Of a stretch of 48,918 nucleotides of DNA, positions 41,806 through 48,918 are shown piece after piece. Positions within the stretch are counted from its first letter, which is position 1. Every line of letters begins with the position of its first letter. A model generated the notes under the pieces. It was not told where the DNA came from. It saw nothing but the letters and a program-made list of their open reading frames with translations, and made no database searches. The stretch lies in assembly GCA_038251315.1 (NCBI GenBank), contig JBBSBK010000014.1:1-48918 (forward strand), written 5' to 3'. Source of the DNA: JBBKXP01 sp038251315 (GTDB taxonomy: Bacteria; Pseudomonadota; Alphaproteobacteria; Rhodobacterales; Rhodobacteraceae). The translations under genes were made by a program, and so were the position numbers.

Positions 41806-42716
41806 TGTCCGCTCCCCCCAAGCGAATACACTTCGATCGGCTGCAACAACAGGTCCAGCCCCAGCTTGCCCGCAACCAGCAGCACCAGGAGCGCCAGCAG
41901 GATGCGCAACTGTTCGGCCTTCATGCGCAGCCCGATGCGGGTACCGATCTGCGCCCCGATCACCCCGCCGACCAGAAGAAACAGCGCCAGCACGATATCG
42001 ACGCCCTGATTGGTGACCGCGTGCAGCAACGAGGTGAACCCGGTGACGAAAATGATCTGGAACAGCGAGGTGCCAATGACCACCTTGGTCGGCATCCCCA
42101 GCAGATAGATCATCGCGGGAACCATGATGAACCCGCCCCCGACGCCCATGATCGCTGCCAGAACACCCACCAGCAGGCCCACCAGTAGCGGCGGAATGAC
42201 CGAGATATACAGGCCCGACACCCGGAATTTGACCTTGAGCGGGAGATTGTGAACCCAATTGTGTTTCTTGCGCACCGGATGCGAACCGGGGCGGCGCGAC
42301 CGGGTGATTGCCCGCAGGCTTTCGAAGAACATTAGCCCGCCGATACCACCAAGAAACACGACGTAGAACAGCGTCACCAGCAGATCGACCTGGCCCAACG
42401 CCAACAGCAGGTTGAACAGCGCGATACCCAAGGCCGACCCAACCAGCCCGCCCGCCAACAGGACCGAACCCATCCGGAAATCGACGTTCTTGCGCCGCAC
42501 ATGCGCCAGCAGCCCCGAAAACGACGATGCAACGATCTGGTTCGCCCCGGTCGCCACGGCCACGGTCGGCGGGATACCGATGAAGAACAGCAGCGGTGTG
42601 ATAAGGAAACCGCCCCCGACACCGAACATTCCAGACAAGACACCCACCAGCCCACCCAGCCCCAAAAGAAGGAACAGGTTCACCGAAACTTCGGCGATGG
42701 GCAGGTAAATCAGCAT
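41802..42716 (-). CDS. Sulfite/organic-anion exporter, TauE/SafE family
   Basis: A 304-aa inner-membrane protein with about eight transmembrane helices and two repeats of the TauE motif: FLLLGLGGLVGVLSGMFGVGGG near the start and LLVGVLAAIMGVGGGFIMVP later. A cytoplasmic basic loop (RSRRPGSHPVRKKHN) lies between the halves. The start MLIYLPIAEVSVN at 42716 is the usual one; the frame extends 12 codons upstream. It is followed by a coupled TIGR02186 gene. It may export sulfite or a sulfonate, but no sulfur-metabolism gene is near. Confidence 0.9.
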   Translation of the reverse strand: MLIYLPIAEVSVNLFLLLGLGGLVGVLSGMFGVGGGFLITPLLFFIGIPPTVAVATGANQIVASSFSGLLAHVRRKNVDFRMGSVLLAGGLVGSALGIALFNLLLALGQVDLLVTLFYVVFLGGIGGLMFFESLRAITRSRRPGSHPVRKKHNWVHNLPLKVKFRVSGLYISVIPPLLVGLLVGVLAAIMGVGGGFIMVPAMIYLLGMPTKVVIGTSLFQIIFVTGFTSLLHAVTNQGVDIVLALFLLVGGVIGAQIGTRIGLRMKAEQLRILLALLVLLVAGKLGLDLLLQPIEVYSLGGSGH

Positions 42717-42858
42717 GTCACGGGTCCGGCGATGCCAAGGTCGCGCTGTCACCAGAACCGCAATCGGGCGTGGGTGTCAAACCTTTGGGCCGGTTGATTG
42801 CCGCTTTGCGGCATGAATTGTCGTCTGGACTTGGAACCGTTGCAGAACTGGACACATA

Positions 42859-43665
42859 TCAGACGGGAAGATCACGTAGAAACCGGCGCAGAACTTTTTC
42901 CAGCTTGGTTGCACCGATCGGGGCCATTGCCTTGGTGTGTTCATGGCTGATCGCCTCATCGCTCATCCCGGCGGCCATATTGGTGATGGTCGAAATCGCC
43001 GCGACGCGCAGGCCCAGAAACCGGGCGAGGATGACTTCGGGCACCGTCGACATGCCAACAGCGTCGGCTCCCAGCAGCCTGATCGCCCGGATTTCCGCCG
43101 GGGTTTCAAACGACGGGCCGGAATACCAAGCGTAGACGCCCCGCGCCAACTCCACCGCTTCGGCCTCTGCCGCCTTGACGAGACCCGCGCGCATGGCTGG
43201 ATCATAGGCATCCTTCATCGGCACGAACCTTGCATCCGTCGGCTCACCGATCAGCGGGTTCAGGCCAGAGAAATTGATGTGATCCTCCAGCAGCATGATC
43301 GACCCGGTCGGCATGTCGGCCCGCATCGACCCGGCGGCATTGGTCGCGATGACCGTATCGGCACCCAATGCGCGAAGCACCTCTAACGGCAGGCGCATCG
43401 CATCCGCCCGCCCGTTTTCATAGTAATGCGCCCGCCCGCCGAACACGGCGACGCGCACGCCCTCAAGATCGCCCACCACCAGACTGGGGATATGGCCGCT
43501 GACCCCTGCATGGGGAAATCCGGGCAGATCGGCATATGGAATCACGACACCATCGACCGTTTTTGCCAGATGCCCCAGACCCGACCCAAGGATCAGGCCG
43601 ACCCGCACTGGCGCATCCCCGGCGCGATCCCGGATCAGGGCCGCCAAATCATCGCTCTTTGACAT
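42859..43665 (-). CDS. punA: Purine-nucleoside phosphorylase, trimeric type
   Basis: A 268-aa trimeric PNP (PunA/XapA-like) that splits guanosine, inosine and their deoxy forms, also possibly xanthosine. LILGSGLGHL (phosphate site), GRAHYYENG, ATNAAGSM, YSGPSFETPAEIR, GMSTVPEVI and TNMAAGMS are all hallmark motifs. It is the last gene of a nucleoside ABC-transporter operon, which gives its role directly: imported nucleosides are phosphorolysed. The ATG at 43665 overlaps the end of the permease gene by 17 bases. Confidence 0.95.
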   Translation of the reverse strand: MSKSDDLAALIRDRAGDAPVRVGLILGSGLGHLAKTVDGVVIPYADLPGFPHAGVSGHIPSLVVGDLEGVRVAVFGGRAHYYENGRADAMRLPLEVLRALGADTVIATNAAGSMRADMPTGSIMLLEDHINFSGLNPLIGEPTDARFVPMKDAYDPAMRAGLVKAAEAEAVELARGVYAWYSGPSFETPAEIRAIRLLGADAVGMSTVPEVILARFLGLRVAAISTITNMAAGMSDEAISHEHTKAMAPIGATKLEKVLRRFLRDLPV

Positions 43666-44623
43666 ATGGTTCCCCCCCGGCGCGTGGCGGGATCGCCTTT
43701 CCGACGAACCCGGCAAGGATGATGACCGTCAAGATATAGGGCAGCGCATCCAGAAACTGCACCTGCACACGCACACCGATGGCCTTTTCGATCAGGTCGG
43801 GGCGCAGGGCAATGGCCTGCAGAAACCCGAACAACAGGCAGGAATACAACGCATACCACGGCCGCCATTTGGCAAAGATCAGGGCTGCAAGGGCGATATA
43901 CCCACGCCCCGCCGTCATGTCCTTGACGAACCCGGCGGCCGGTTCGGCAGTGGCCAATTGCGCCCCCGCGATGCCGCACAGGATGCCGCAGATACCGACC
44001 GCGGCAAATCGCAGGCCGACGACCGACACCCCGGCGGTATCGACAGCAGCCGGATTTTCACCCACCGCCCGCAAACGCAGACCGAACCGGGTGCGGTATA
44101 AAATCCACCAAGTCAGCGGCACCGCAAGCATCGCCAGATAGACCAGAATCGTGTGACCCGAAATCAGTTCATAATAGATCGGCCCGATCACCGGCACCTC
44201 GCGCAGGTTTTCGGCAAATGGCAGCGTGATCGGATTGAACCGCGCCCCGCCCGACAGTTGCGGCGTCCGCCCACCCTGCCCGAACCAGCTTTGCGCCACC
44301 ACGACCGTCAGTCCGGCAGCCAGAAAGTTGATCGCGACGCCCGAAATCAACTGATTGCCGCGAAACGTGATCGACGCCAGCCCGTGGATCGCCGACAGGG
44401 CCAGCGACGCGCCGATGCCCGCGAACAGACCGATCCAGACGTTGCCGGTCACGGCAGCGATGGCTGCGGACAGGAACGCGGCGGCCAGCATCTTGCCCTC
44501 AAGCCCGATATCGAAAATCCCGGCGCGTTCGCTGAACAGCCCGGCAAGACAGGCCAGCAGCAACGGCGTGGCCGAGCGGACGGACGAGTCGAGGATTTGC
44601 AGGATCGTCAGCAGGTCCATCAT
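43649..44623 (-). CDS. Nucleoside ABC transporter permease (NupQ/YufQ-like)
   Basis: A 324-aa inner-membrane permease with about eight to nine transmembrane helices of the branched-chain-amino-acid/ribose/BMP permease family. FSERAGIFDIGLEGKMLAAA near the start is typical of the nucleoside-type pair. RTRFGLRLRAVGENPAAVDT is the cytoplasmic ATPase-contact loop (EAA-like). The ATG overlaps the stop of the partner permease (ATGA at 44620-44623), and its own 3' end overlaps punA. With its partner it forms the channel of a BMP-type nucleoside importer. Confidence 0.92.
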   Translation of the reverse strand: MMDLLTILQILDSSVRSATPLLLACLAGLFSERAGIFDIGLEGKMLAAAFLSAAIAAVTGNVWIGLFAGIGASLALSAIHGLASITFRGNQLISGVAINFLAAGLTVVVAQSWFGQGGRTPQLSGGARFNPITLPFAENLREVPVIGPIYYELISGHTILVYLAMLAVPLTWWILYRTRFGLRLRAVGENPAAVDTAGVSVVGLRFAAVGICGILCGIAGAQLATAEPAAGFVKDMTAGRGYIALAALIFAKWRPWYALYSCLLFGFLQAIALRPDLIEKAIGVRVQVQFLDALPYILTVIILAGFVGKAIPPRAGGEPYVKER

Positions 44624-45741
44624 TCAGCCGCCTTCAGCTTGGTTTCCGGTTTCGGCGGACGACGCATCGCCATGAACACCCGCTCGACCGGGGCGCGCAC
44701 CATATTATCCAGCGCTCCGGTGAACAGGATCACCAGCGCCTGAATGACCACGATCAACTCACGCGGAATCTTGGTCGCCAGCCCCAGTTCGGCCCCGCCC
44801 TGATACAGAAACCCGAACAGGATCGCCGCCAGAAACACGCCCAAGGGATGACTGCGCCCCATCAGCGCCACCGCGATCCCGATGAACCCGGCACCCTCGA
44901 CCGCGTTCAGCACCAGCCGCTCCGCCTCGCCCATGACGTTGTTGACGGCCATCATCCCCGCCAACGCGCCGGAAATCATCATTGCGATCATGATGATCTT
45001 GGTTGGGTTGATCCCGGCATATTTCGCCGCCGGTTCGGAATGGCCAAAGGCGCGAATCTGATAGCCGAGCCGTGTCCGCCAGATCAGCGCCCAGACGGCG
45101 ATGCAGGCGGCAATGGCTACCAGAAAGGCGACGTTGGCCGGGGCGGCACGCGAAAACGGGATACCGACAAGGCCAAGGATATCATGCAACGTGGGCAGAT
45201 GGACTGCGGCGGGAAATTTGGTCGTCGCCGGTTCCATCGACCCGGCAGGTTTCAGCACGCCGATCAGCAGATAATTCAACAGCGCCGCGGCGATGAAATT
45301 GAACATGATCGTGGTGATGACGATGTGGCTGCCCCGCTTGGCCTGCAAAAACGCCGGGATCGCGGCCCACGCCGCCCCGAACAACGCCGCCCCCGCCACC
45401 GCCCCGATCAGCGCGAGCGACCAATGCGGCCACGGGATATAAAGGCAGACCAAGGCGACACCCAAGCCGCCCAGCATCGCCTGCCCCTCGCCCCCGATAT
45501 TGAACATCCGGGCATGAAACGCGATGGCGACGGCGAGGCCGGTAAAGATGAAATTGGTCGCGTAATACAGCGTATAGCCCCAGGCATAGGTCGACCCGAG
45601 CGCCCCGCTGACCATGATCTTCAACGCGGCGACCGGGCTTTCCCCAATCGCAAGTATGACAATCGCCGAAAAGAACGCGGCAAGGATCAGCGAAATCAGC
45701 GGAACCAGCAGGATATCAGCCCACTTTGGCATCTTTTCCAT
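44620..45741 (-). CDS. Nucleoside ABC transporter permease (NupP/YufP-like)
   Basis: A 373-aa inner-membrane permease, the second half of the nucleoside importer channel. HARMFNIGGEGQAMLGGLG near the middle of the first half and the RTRLGYQIRAFGHSEPAAKYAGI coupling loop (given here shortened to RTRLGYQIRAFG) are family marks; nine to ten transmembrane helices are visible. It starts 3 bp after the ATPase stop and overlaps the next permease. Substrate assigned from the BMP-family partner and punA. Confidence 0.92.
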   Translation of the reverse strand: MEKMPKWADILLVPLISLILAAFFSAIVILAIGESPVAALKIMVSGALGSTYAWGYTLYYATNFIFTGLAVAIAFHARMFNIGGEGQAMLGGLGVALVCLYIPWPHWSLALIGAVAGAALFGAAWAAIPAFLQAKRGSHIVITTIMFNFIAAALLNYLLIGVLKPAGSMEPATTKFPAAVHLPTLHDILGLVGIPFSRAAPANVAFLVAIAACIAVWALIWRTRLGYQIRAFGHSEPAAKYAGINPTKIIMIAMMISGALAGMMAVNNVMGEAERLVLNAVEGAGFIGIAVALMGRSHPLGVFLAAILFGFLYQGGAELGLATKIPRELIVVIQALVILFTGALDNMVRAPVERVFMAMRRPPKPETKLKAAE

Positions 45742-45744
45742 CGC

Positions 45745-47343
45745 CTACACCTCCTTGCTGGCGTCGCCGCCTGCAAACGCCAGTTTCGCCTCGACCTCGG
45801 CCACCGCATGGGGCCGGTCGGTATCGGTGATCCCGGCCATCAGCAGGCCGAGTTCCTTGACATCCGTCTCACCCGGCAGGCGTTCGCCCATGATCTTGCC
45901 GTCGAACATCACCGCGATGCGGTCCGACAGCGACAGGATTTCGTCCAGCTCCACGCTGACCAGCAGGATCGCTTTGCCTTGGTCGCGCAGGGCCACGATC
46001 TGCTGGTGGATGAATTCGATTGCGCCGATGTCCACCCCGCGTGTCGGTTGGCCGATCAGCAACAGGTCGGGGTTGCGTTCGATCTCGCGCGCCAGAACGA
46101 TCTTCTGCTGATTGCCGCCCGAGAACGATTTGGCCTGCAGTTTCGGATCGGGCGGGCGGACGTCGAACCGCTGCATCTTGCCTTCCGCATCGGCGCGCAG
46201 CGCATCGTTGTCCATCAGCAGGGCGTTCTTCTGGTATTTCGGGTCGTTGTGGTAGCCAAATGCCACATTCTCCCAAGCAGTGAAGTCCATGATGAGGCCC
46301 TCGCGCTGGCGATCTTCGGGAACATGGGCGATGCCGCGCGCGCGCCGGGTCTGGCCATTCGATTTCGCCCCGGTCAGGTCGATCTCCTGACCGTTCAGCG
46401 TGACCGTCCCGGTCGCCTTTTCATAGCCGCCCAACACCTCGAGCAGTTCCGACTGGCCGTTGCCAGCGACGCCGGCGATGCCGAAAATCTCACCCGCGCG
46501 CACCGCAAAGCTCACGCCTTTCAGGCGATGCACCCCCTTGGCGTCAGTGACATTCAGATCTTTAACCACCAGCACGACGTCGCCTGGTTCGATCGGCTTC
46601 TTGTCGACCCGCAACAGCACCTTGCGACCGACCATCAGTTCGGCCAGTTCGGGCGGCGACGTTTCGGCAGTTTTCACCGTCGCCGTCATCTCGCCGCGCC
46701 GCATGACCGACACGGTGTCGGTAATCTCCATGATTTCGCGCAGCTTGTGGGTGATGAGGATGATCGTCTTGCCCTCGGCCTTGAGCCGTCCAAGGATGCG
46801 GAACAACTGATCCGCCTCGGCGGGGGTCAGCACGCCGGTCGGTTCGTCCAGAATCAGGATATCGGCCTGTCGATACAGGGCCTTCAAAATCTCGACCCGC
46901 TGCTGCATGCCCACGCCGATATCCTCGATCAGCGCGTCGGGATCGACGTTCAGTTCGTATTCAGTCGCAAGCTGCTTGAGCTGTGTGCGTGCCTTGGCGA
47001 GCGAAGGGCGCAGCAACGCGCCATCCTCGGCCCCCAGCACGACGTTTTCCAGTACGGTAAAGTTCTCGACCAGCTTGAAATGCTGGAACACCATGCCGAT
47101 GCCCGCCGAAATAGCGGCCTGACTATCGGGGATCAGGGTCTTGTTTCCGTTGATGAAAATATCACCCGCATCGGCCTTGTAGAACCCATAAAGGATGCTC
47201 ATCAGAGTCGATTTGCCCGCACCATTTTCGCCGATGATGCCGTGGATCGTGCCCGGCATGACCCGGATCGATATATCCTTGTTAGCCTGCACCGGCCCGA
47301 AAGCCTTGGAAATGCCGACCAGTTCGATGGCGGGTGCGGTCAT
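45745..47343 (-). CDS. Nucleoside ABC transporter ATP-binding protein (two ATPase domains)
   Basis: A 532-aa cytoplasmic ATPase with two ABC domains, of the type found in sugar and nucleoside importers (NupO/YufO-like). The first domain has Walker A GENGAGKST, signature region VGMQQRVEILKAL and Walker B ILILDEPTGVLTP. The second has a degenerate Walker A GVAGNGQSELLE, signature SGGNQQKIVLAREI and GQPTRGVDIGAI instead of DEPT. The degenerate second site is usual in this family. ATG 47343 is chosen; the open frame upstream runs into the intercistronic hairpin. Upstream is the solute-binding gene, with a strong hairpin in between. Confidence 0.95.
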   Translation of the reverse strand: MTAPAIELVGISKAFGPVQANKDISIRVMPGTIHGIIGENGAGKSTLMSILYGFYKADAGDIFINGNKTLIPDSQAAISAGIGMVFQHFKLVENFTVLENVVLGAEDGALLRPSLAKARTQLKQLATEYELNVDPDALIEDIGVGMQQRVEILKALYRQADILILDEPTGVLTPAEADQLFRILGRLKAEGKTIILITHKLREIMEITDTVSVMRRGEMTATVKTAETSPPELAELMVGRKVLLRVDKKPIEPGDVVLVVKDLNVTDAKGVHRLKGVSFAVRAGEIFGIAGVAGNGQSELLEVLGGYEKATGTVTLNGQEIDLTGAKSNGQTRRARGIAHVPEDRQREGLIMDFTAWENVAFGYHNDPKYQKNALLMDNDALRADAEGKMQRFDVRPPDPKLQAKSFSGGNQQKIVLAREIERNPDLLLIGQPTRGVDIGAIEFIHQQIVALRDQGKAILLVSVELDEILSLSDRIAVMFDGKIMGERLPGETDVKELGLLMAGITDTDRPHAVAEVEAKLAFAGGDASKEV

Positions 47344-47370
47344 GTCAAAACGCCCTGTCAGGGAAACAAT

Positions 47371-47399
47371 GGGCCGCGCCATCTTGCGTGGCGCGGCCC
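47371..47399 (-). terminator. Intercistronic hairpin between the binding-protein and ATPase genes
   Basis: GGGCCGCGCCA (47371-47381) and TGGCGCGGCCC (47389-47399) form a perfect 11-bp stem with a 7-base loop, 21 bases after the BMP stop and 28 bases before the ATPase ATG. On the minus strand it is followed by ATTGTTTCCC, a weak T run, so it is more likely a partial terminator or mRNA-stabilising stem that keeps the binding protein in excess than a full stop. Confidence 0.65.
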
Positions 47400-47419
47400 G
47401 GTATCGTGTCAAGTCGCGA

Positions 47420-48415
47420 TCAGAACGTCAGCGACGGGCAGCTTTCGTCGGACATGTAGTCATGCACCACAATCTCGCCCGATGCGATCTTGGCGGCAGC
47501 ATCGTCCACGGCGGCCTGCATTTCGGCAGTCACCAGCGGCGCGTTGTTGTCGTCCATCGCGTATCCGACGCCGCCATTGGCCACACCCATCGCGTTGAAC
47601 CCGGACTCCATTTCGGCGCCGGCGGTGAAGGCGTCATAGACCGCATTGTCCACCCGCTTCATCATCGAGGTCAGGACCTGACCGGGGTGCAGATAGTTCT
47701 GGTTGGCATCCACACCGATCGACAGGATATTGTTGTCGGCAGCGGTCTGCAAAACGCCGACACCGGTGCCACCGGCGGCGGCATAGACTACGTCAGCACC
47801 CTGACTGATCTGCGCCAGCGTCAGTTCCGACCCCTTGACCGGGTCGTTCCATGCCGCAGGCGTCGTCCCGGTCATGTTGGCAACGACGGTGGCATCGGGG
47901 TTGGCGGCCATCACGCCCTCGGCAAAGCCACAGCCGAACTTGCGGATCAGCGGGATGTCCATACCGCCGATGAACCCGACGGTGCCCGTTTTCGACGCCA
48001 TCGCGGCCATCATGCCGACGAGGTACGACCCTTCGTTTTCGTTGAACACGACCGAGCGGACGTTGGGAGCATCGACGACCATGTCGATGATTGCGAATTT
48101 GGTATCCGGGTAATCGGCGGCGACTTCGGACAGCGGGGTGGCCCAGCTGAACCCGGCCATGACGATGGGGTTGTTGCCCGCCTCGGCAAAGCGGCGGATC
48201 GCCTGTTCGCGCTGTGCATCCGACTGGATTTCAACCTCGGCATAGGTGCCTCCGGTTTCCTCGGCCCAGCGCTCTGCGCCGTTGAACGCGCTTTCGTTGA
48301 ACGATTTGTCGAACTTGCCGCCAAGGTCGAACAGGATCGCCGGGTCGGCCAGCGCGGCACCGGCCGACAGGGCCAGCGCGGCGGTTGCGCCAAGGAATGT
48401 CTGTGTAAGGGTCAT
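47420..48415 (-). CDS. BMP family nucleoside-binding protein of the ABC importer
   Basis: A 331-aa periplasmic solute-binding protein of the BMP/Med/NupN family. The signal peptide is MTLTQTFLGATAALALSAGAALA, cleaved before DPAILFDLGGKFDKSFNESA. The family motifs are FDKSFNESAFNGAERW, NVRSVVFNENEGSYLVGMMA, GFIGGMDIPLIRKFGCGF and ADVVYAAAGGTGVGVLQ. It lacks a lipobox, so it is soluble, unlike the lipoproteins of Gram-positive bacteria. It binds purine nucleosides or a related compound; the operon's punA supports this. First gene of the operon; its promoter lies in 48416-48532. Confidence 0.94.
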   Translation of the reverse strand: MTLTQTFLGATAALALSAGAALADPAILFDLGGKFDKSFNESAFNGAERWAEETGGTYAEVEIQSDAQREQAIRRFAEAGNNPIVMAGFSWATPLSEVAADYPDTKFAIIDMVVDAPNVRSVVFNENEGSYLVGMMAAMASKTGTVGFIGGMDIPLIRKFGCGFAEGVMAANPDATVVANMTGTTPAAWNDPVKGSELTLAQISQGADVVYAAAGGTGVGVLQTAADNNILSIGVDANQNYLHPGQVLTSMMKRVDNAVYDAFTAGAEMESGFNAMGVANGGVGYAMDDNNAPLVTAEMQAAVDDAAAKIASGEIVVHDYMSDESCPSLTF

Positions 48416-48532
48416 TGTCGATCTCCCAATCGGTTTTGCCGGCGGGTGCCGGATATCTGCGATTGTGAATTACTGACAGTTGGCGCGCCGGAGTCAATTT
48501 GGCGGTGGTAGAATCTGGCTGGTCTGTCGGAT

Positions 48533-48918
48533 TTATCGCATTTTAGTGGGTTTTTTGACCGACCGATCAAAAGAAACGGGGCGCGACATGACAAGGGCGT
48601 CAATGCGCGGCCCGTCCGGCTGGCGATAATAGCCGCGCCGTCGCCCTGATTCGACAAACCCTGCCGCAGCGTAAAGCGCGACAGCCGCGTGATTATTCGC
48701 CGCTACCTCAAGGAACGCGGTCGCCGCACCCCGGTCATGGGCCAATGCCACGAACCGCGCCAACAAATCACGACCCGTGCCCTGTCGGCGCGCGGCGGGG
48801 TCAACGGCAAGGGTCAGCACCTCGGCCTCGTCCGCGATGACGCGGCCCAGGATGAACCCGGTCAGGGCGGTTTCCAGAAACACGCCGGGGCTGGTCAACA
48901 TTCCAGCAAACGCCGCAG
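48533..48918 (-). CDS. rimI: Ribosomal-protein-alanine acetyltransferase RimI (5' end cut by the window)
   Basis: A GNAT acetyltransferase, incomplete at the right edge. 122 residues are readable from the internal ATG at 48901, and the frame continues to the edge (AAFAG just before LTSPGVFLE), so the true start lies outside. RVIADEAEVLTLAVDPAARRQGTG contains the acetyl-CoA-binding RQGTG loop; FLEVAANNHAAVALYAAAGFVESGRRRGYY is the RimI C-terminal motif. It probably N-terminally acetylates ribosomal protein S18. TsaB (tRNA t6A) often lies next to it but would be outside. The stop lies 117 bp before the start of the BMP gene. Confidence 0.87.
   Translation of the reverse strand, partial: AAFAGMLTSPGVFLETALTGFILGRVIADEAEVLTLAVDPAARRQGTGRDLLARFVALAHDRGAATAFLEVAANNHAAVALYAAAGFVESGRRRGYYRQPDGPRIDALVMSRPVSFDRSVKKPTKMR

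Noticed and set aside
44848..47598. A very long open frame on the plus strand opposite the nucleoside transporter genes
   Set aside because: It is antisense to three clear genes (permease, ATPase, BMP) with full sets of motifs. Long antisense frames are common in GC-rich DNA. Similar ones opposite TIGR02302 (7651-8856), ilvD (18122-19243), sdhA (25092-26834) and ccr (35491-36909) were rejected for the same reason.
48439..48452. CCGGC-GGGT-GCCGG hairpin in the 5' leader of the BMP gene as a possible riboswitch part
   Set aside because: It is a single short stem close to the ribosome-binding site, and no aptamer of a known riboswitch class was recognised around it.
48541..48570. TTGAC...ATCAA pattern near the end of rimI as a second FNR box
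   Set aside because: The half-sites are six bases apart instead of four and lie within the rimI coding sequence.

Overview
The window reads as chromosomal DNA of a GC-rich alphaproteobacterium of the order Rhodobacterales (Rhodobacter/Roseobacter group). The evidence is the set of protein families: a TIGR02302/DUF4175 envelope protein, a DUF6478 protein, an HvrA-type H-NS protein, a LuxR/LuxI quorum-sensing pair and three enzymes of the ethylmalonyl-CoA pathway. From memory, the neighbourhood resembles Rhodobacter sphaeroides chromosome 1, where ccr, ecm, mdh, mch and sdh lie within one region. I cannot name a genus. No rRNA, tRNA, CRISPR array or prophage was seen.

Layout. 0-3.3 kb: a cation diffusion facilitator, an unexplained 0.6 kb gap, a tandem universal stress protein behind a near-ideal FNR-type promoter, and mscL with a strong terminator. 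3.4-7.5 kb: a glutathione S-transferase, the ftsE-ftsX-plsC operon, and a divergent zinc-ribbon membrane protein. 7.5-13.4 kb: one minus-strand operon argH - small lipoprotein - DUF2834 - lysA - TIGR02302. 13.4-15.5 kb: thiol-redox and envelope genes (TlpA-like, YqgE, DsbD N-domain-like), then a decayed IS481-family transposase (15.47-15.96 kb). 16-20.8 kb: a small coiled-coil protein, DUF6478, ilvD with a coupled lipoprotein, and mdh. 21-24.7 kb: a TauE-like permease, NnrU, DUF1737, mesaconyl-CoA hydratase and a DUF1194 protein. 24.9-30.0 kb: the sdhCDAB operon with two small lipoprotein genes between sdhA and sdhB, followed by a small membrane protein and a DUF1989 protein. 30-35.4 kb: DeoD, a secreted DUF4329 (JAMM-like) protein, an H-NS-like protein, ethylmalonyl-CoA mutase and an acyltransferase. 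35.5-38.7 kb: crotonyl-CoA carboxylase/reductase and a quorum-sensing unit (71-aa small protein, luxR, luxI) with a perfect CtrA-type site in front. 38.7-42.7 kb: a RecD-like helicase, an SDR, and a TIGR02186-TauE/SafE pair. 42.8-48.9 kb: a nucleoside BMP-type ABC transporter operon ending in punA, and a truncated rimI at the right edge.

How the genes work together. Ccr, Ecm and Mch carry out three steps of acetyl-CoA assimilation by the ethylmalonyl-CoA pathway. SdhCDAB and Mdh are the TCA enzymes that process its C4 products. The BMP transporter and PunA form a purine nucleoside salvage unit, with DeoD as a second phosphorylase. ArgH, LysA and IlvD are amino-acid biosynthesis enzymes. The region is densely packed: many stop/start overlaps (ATGA, GTGA, TTGA, TGATG) and convergent genes only a few bases apart. 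The least explained parts are the regulatory sites (FNR box, CtrA box upstream of quorum sensing, GTGATCAC pair upstream of sdh), the small lipoprotein genes inside metabolic operons, and the 1.1-1.7 kb gap. I did not find a clearly new multi-gene system.
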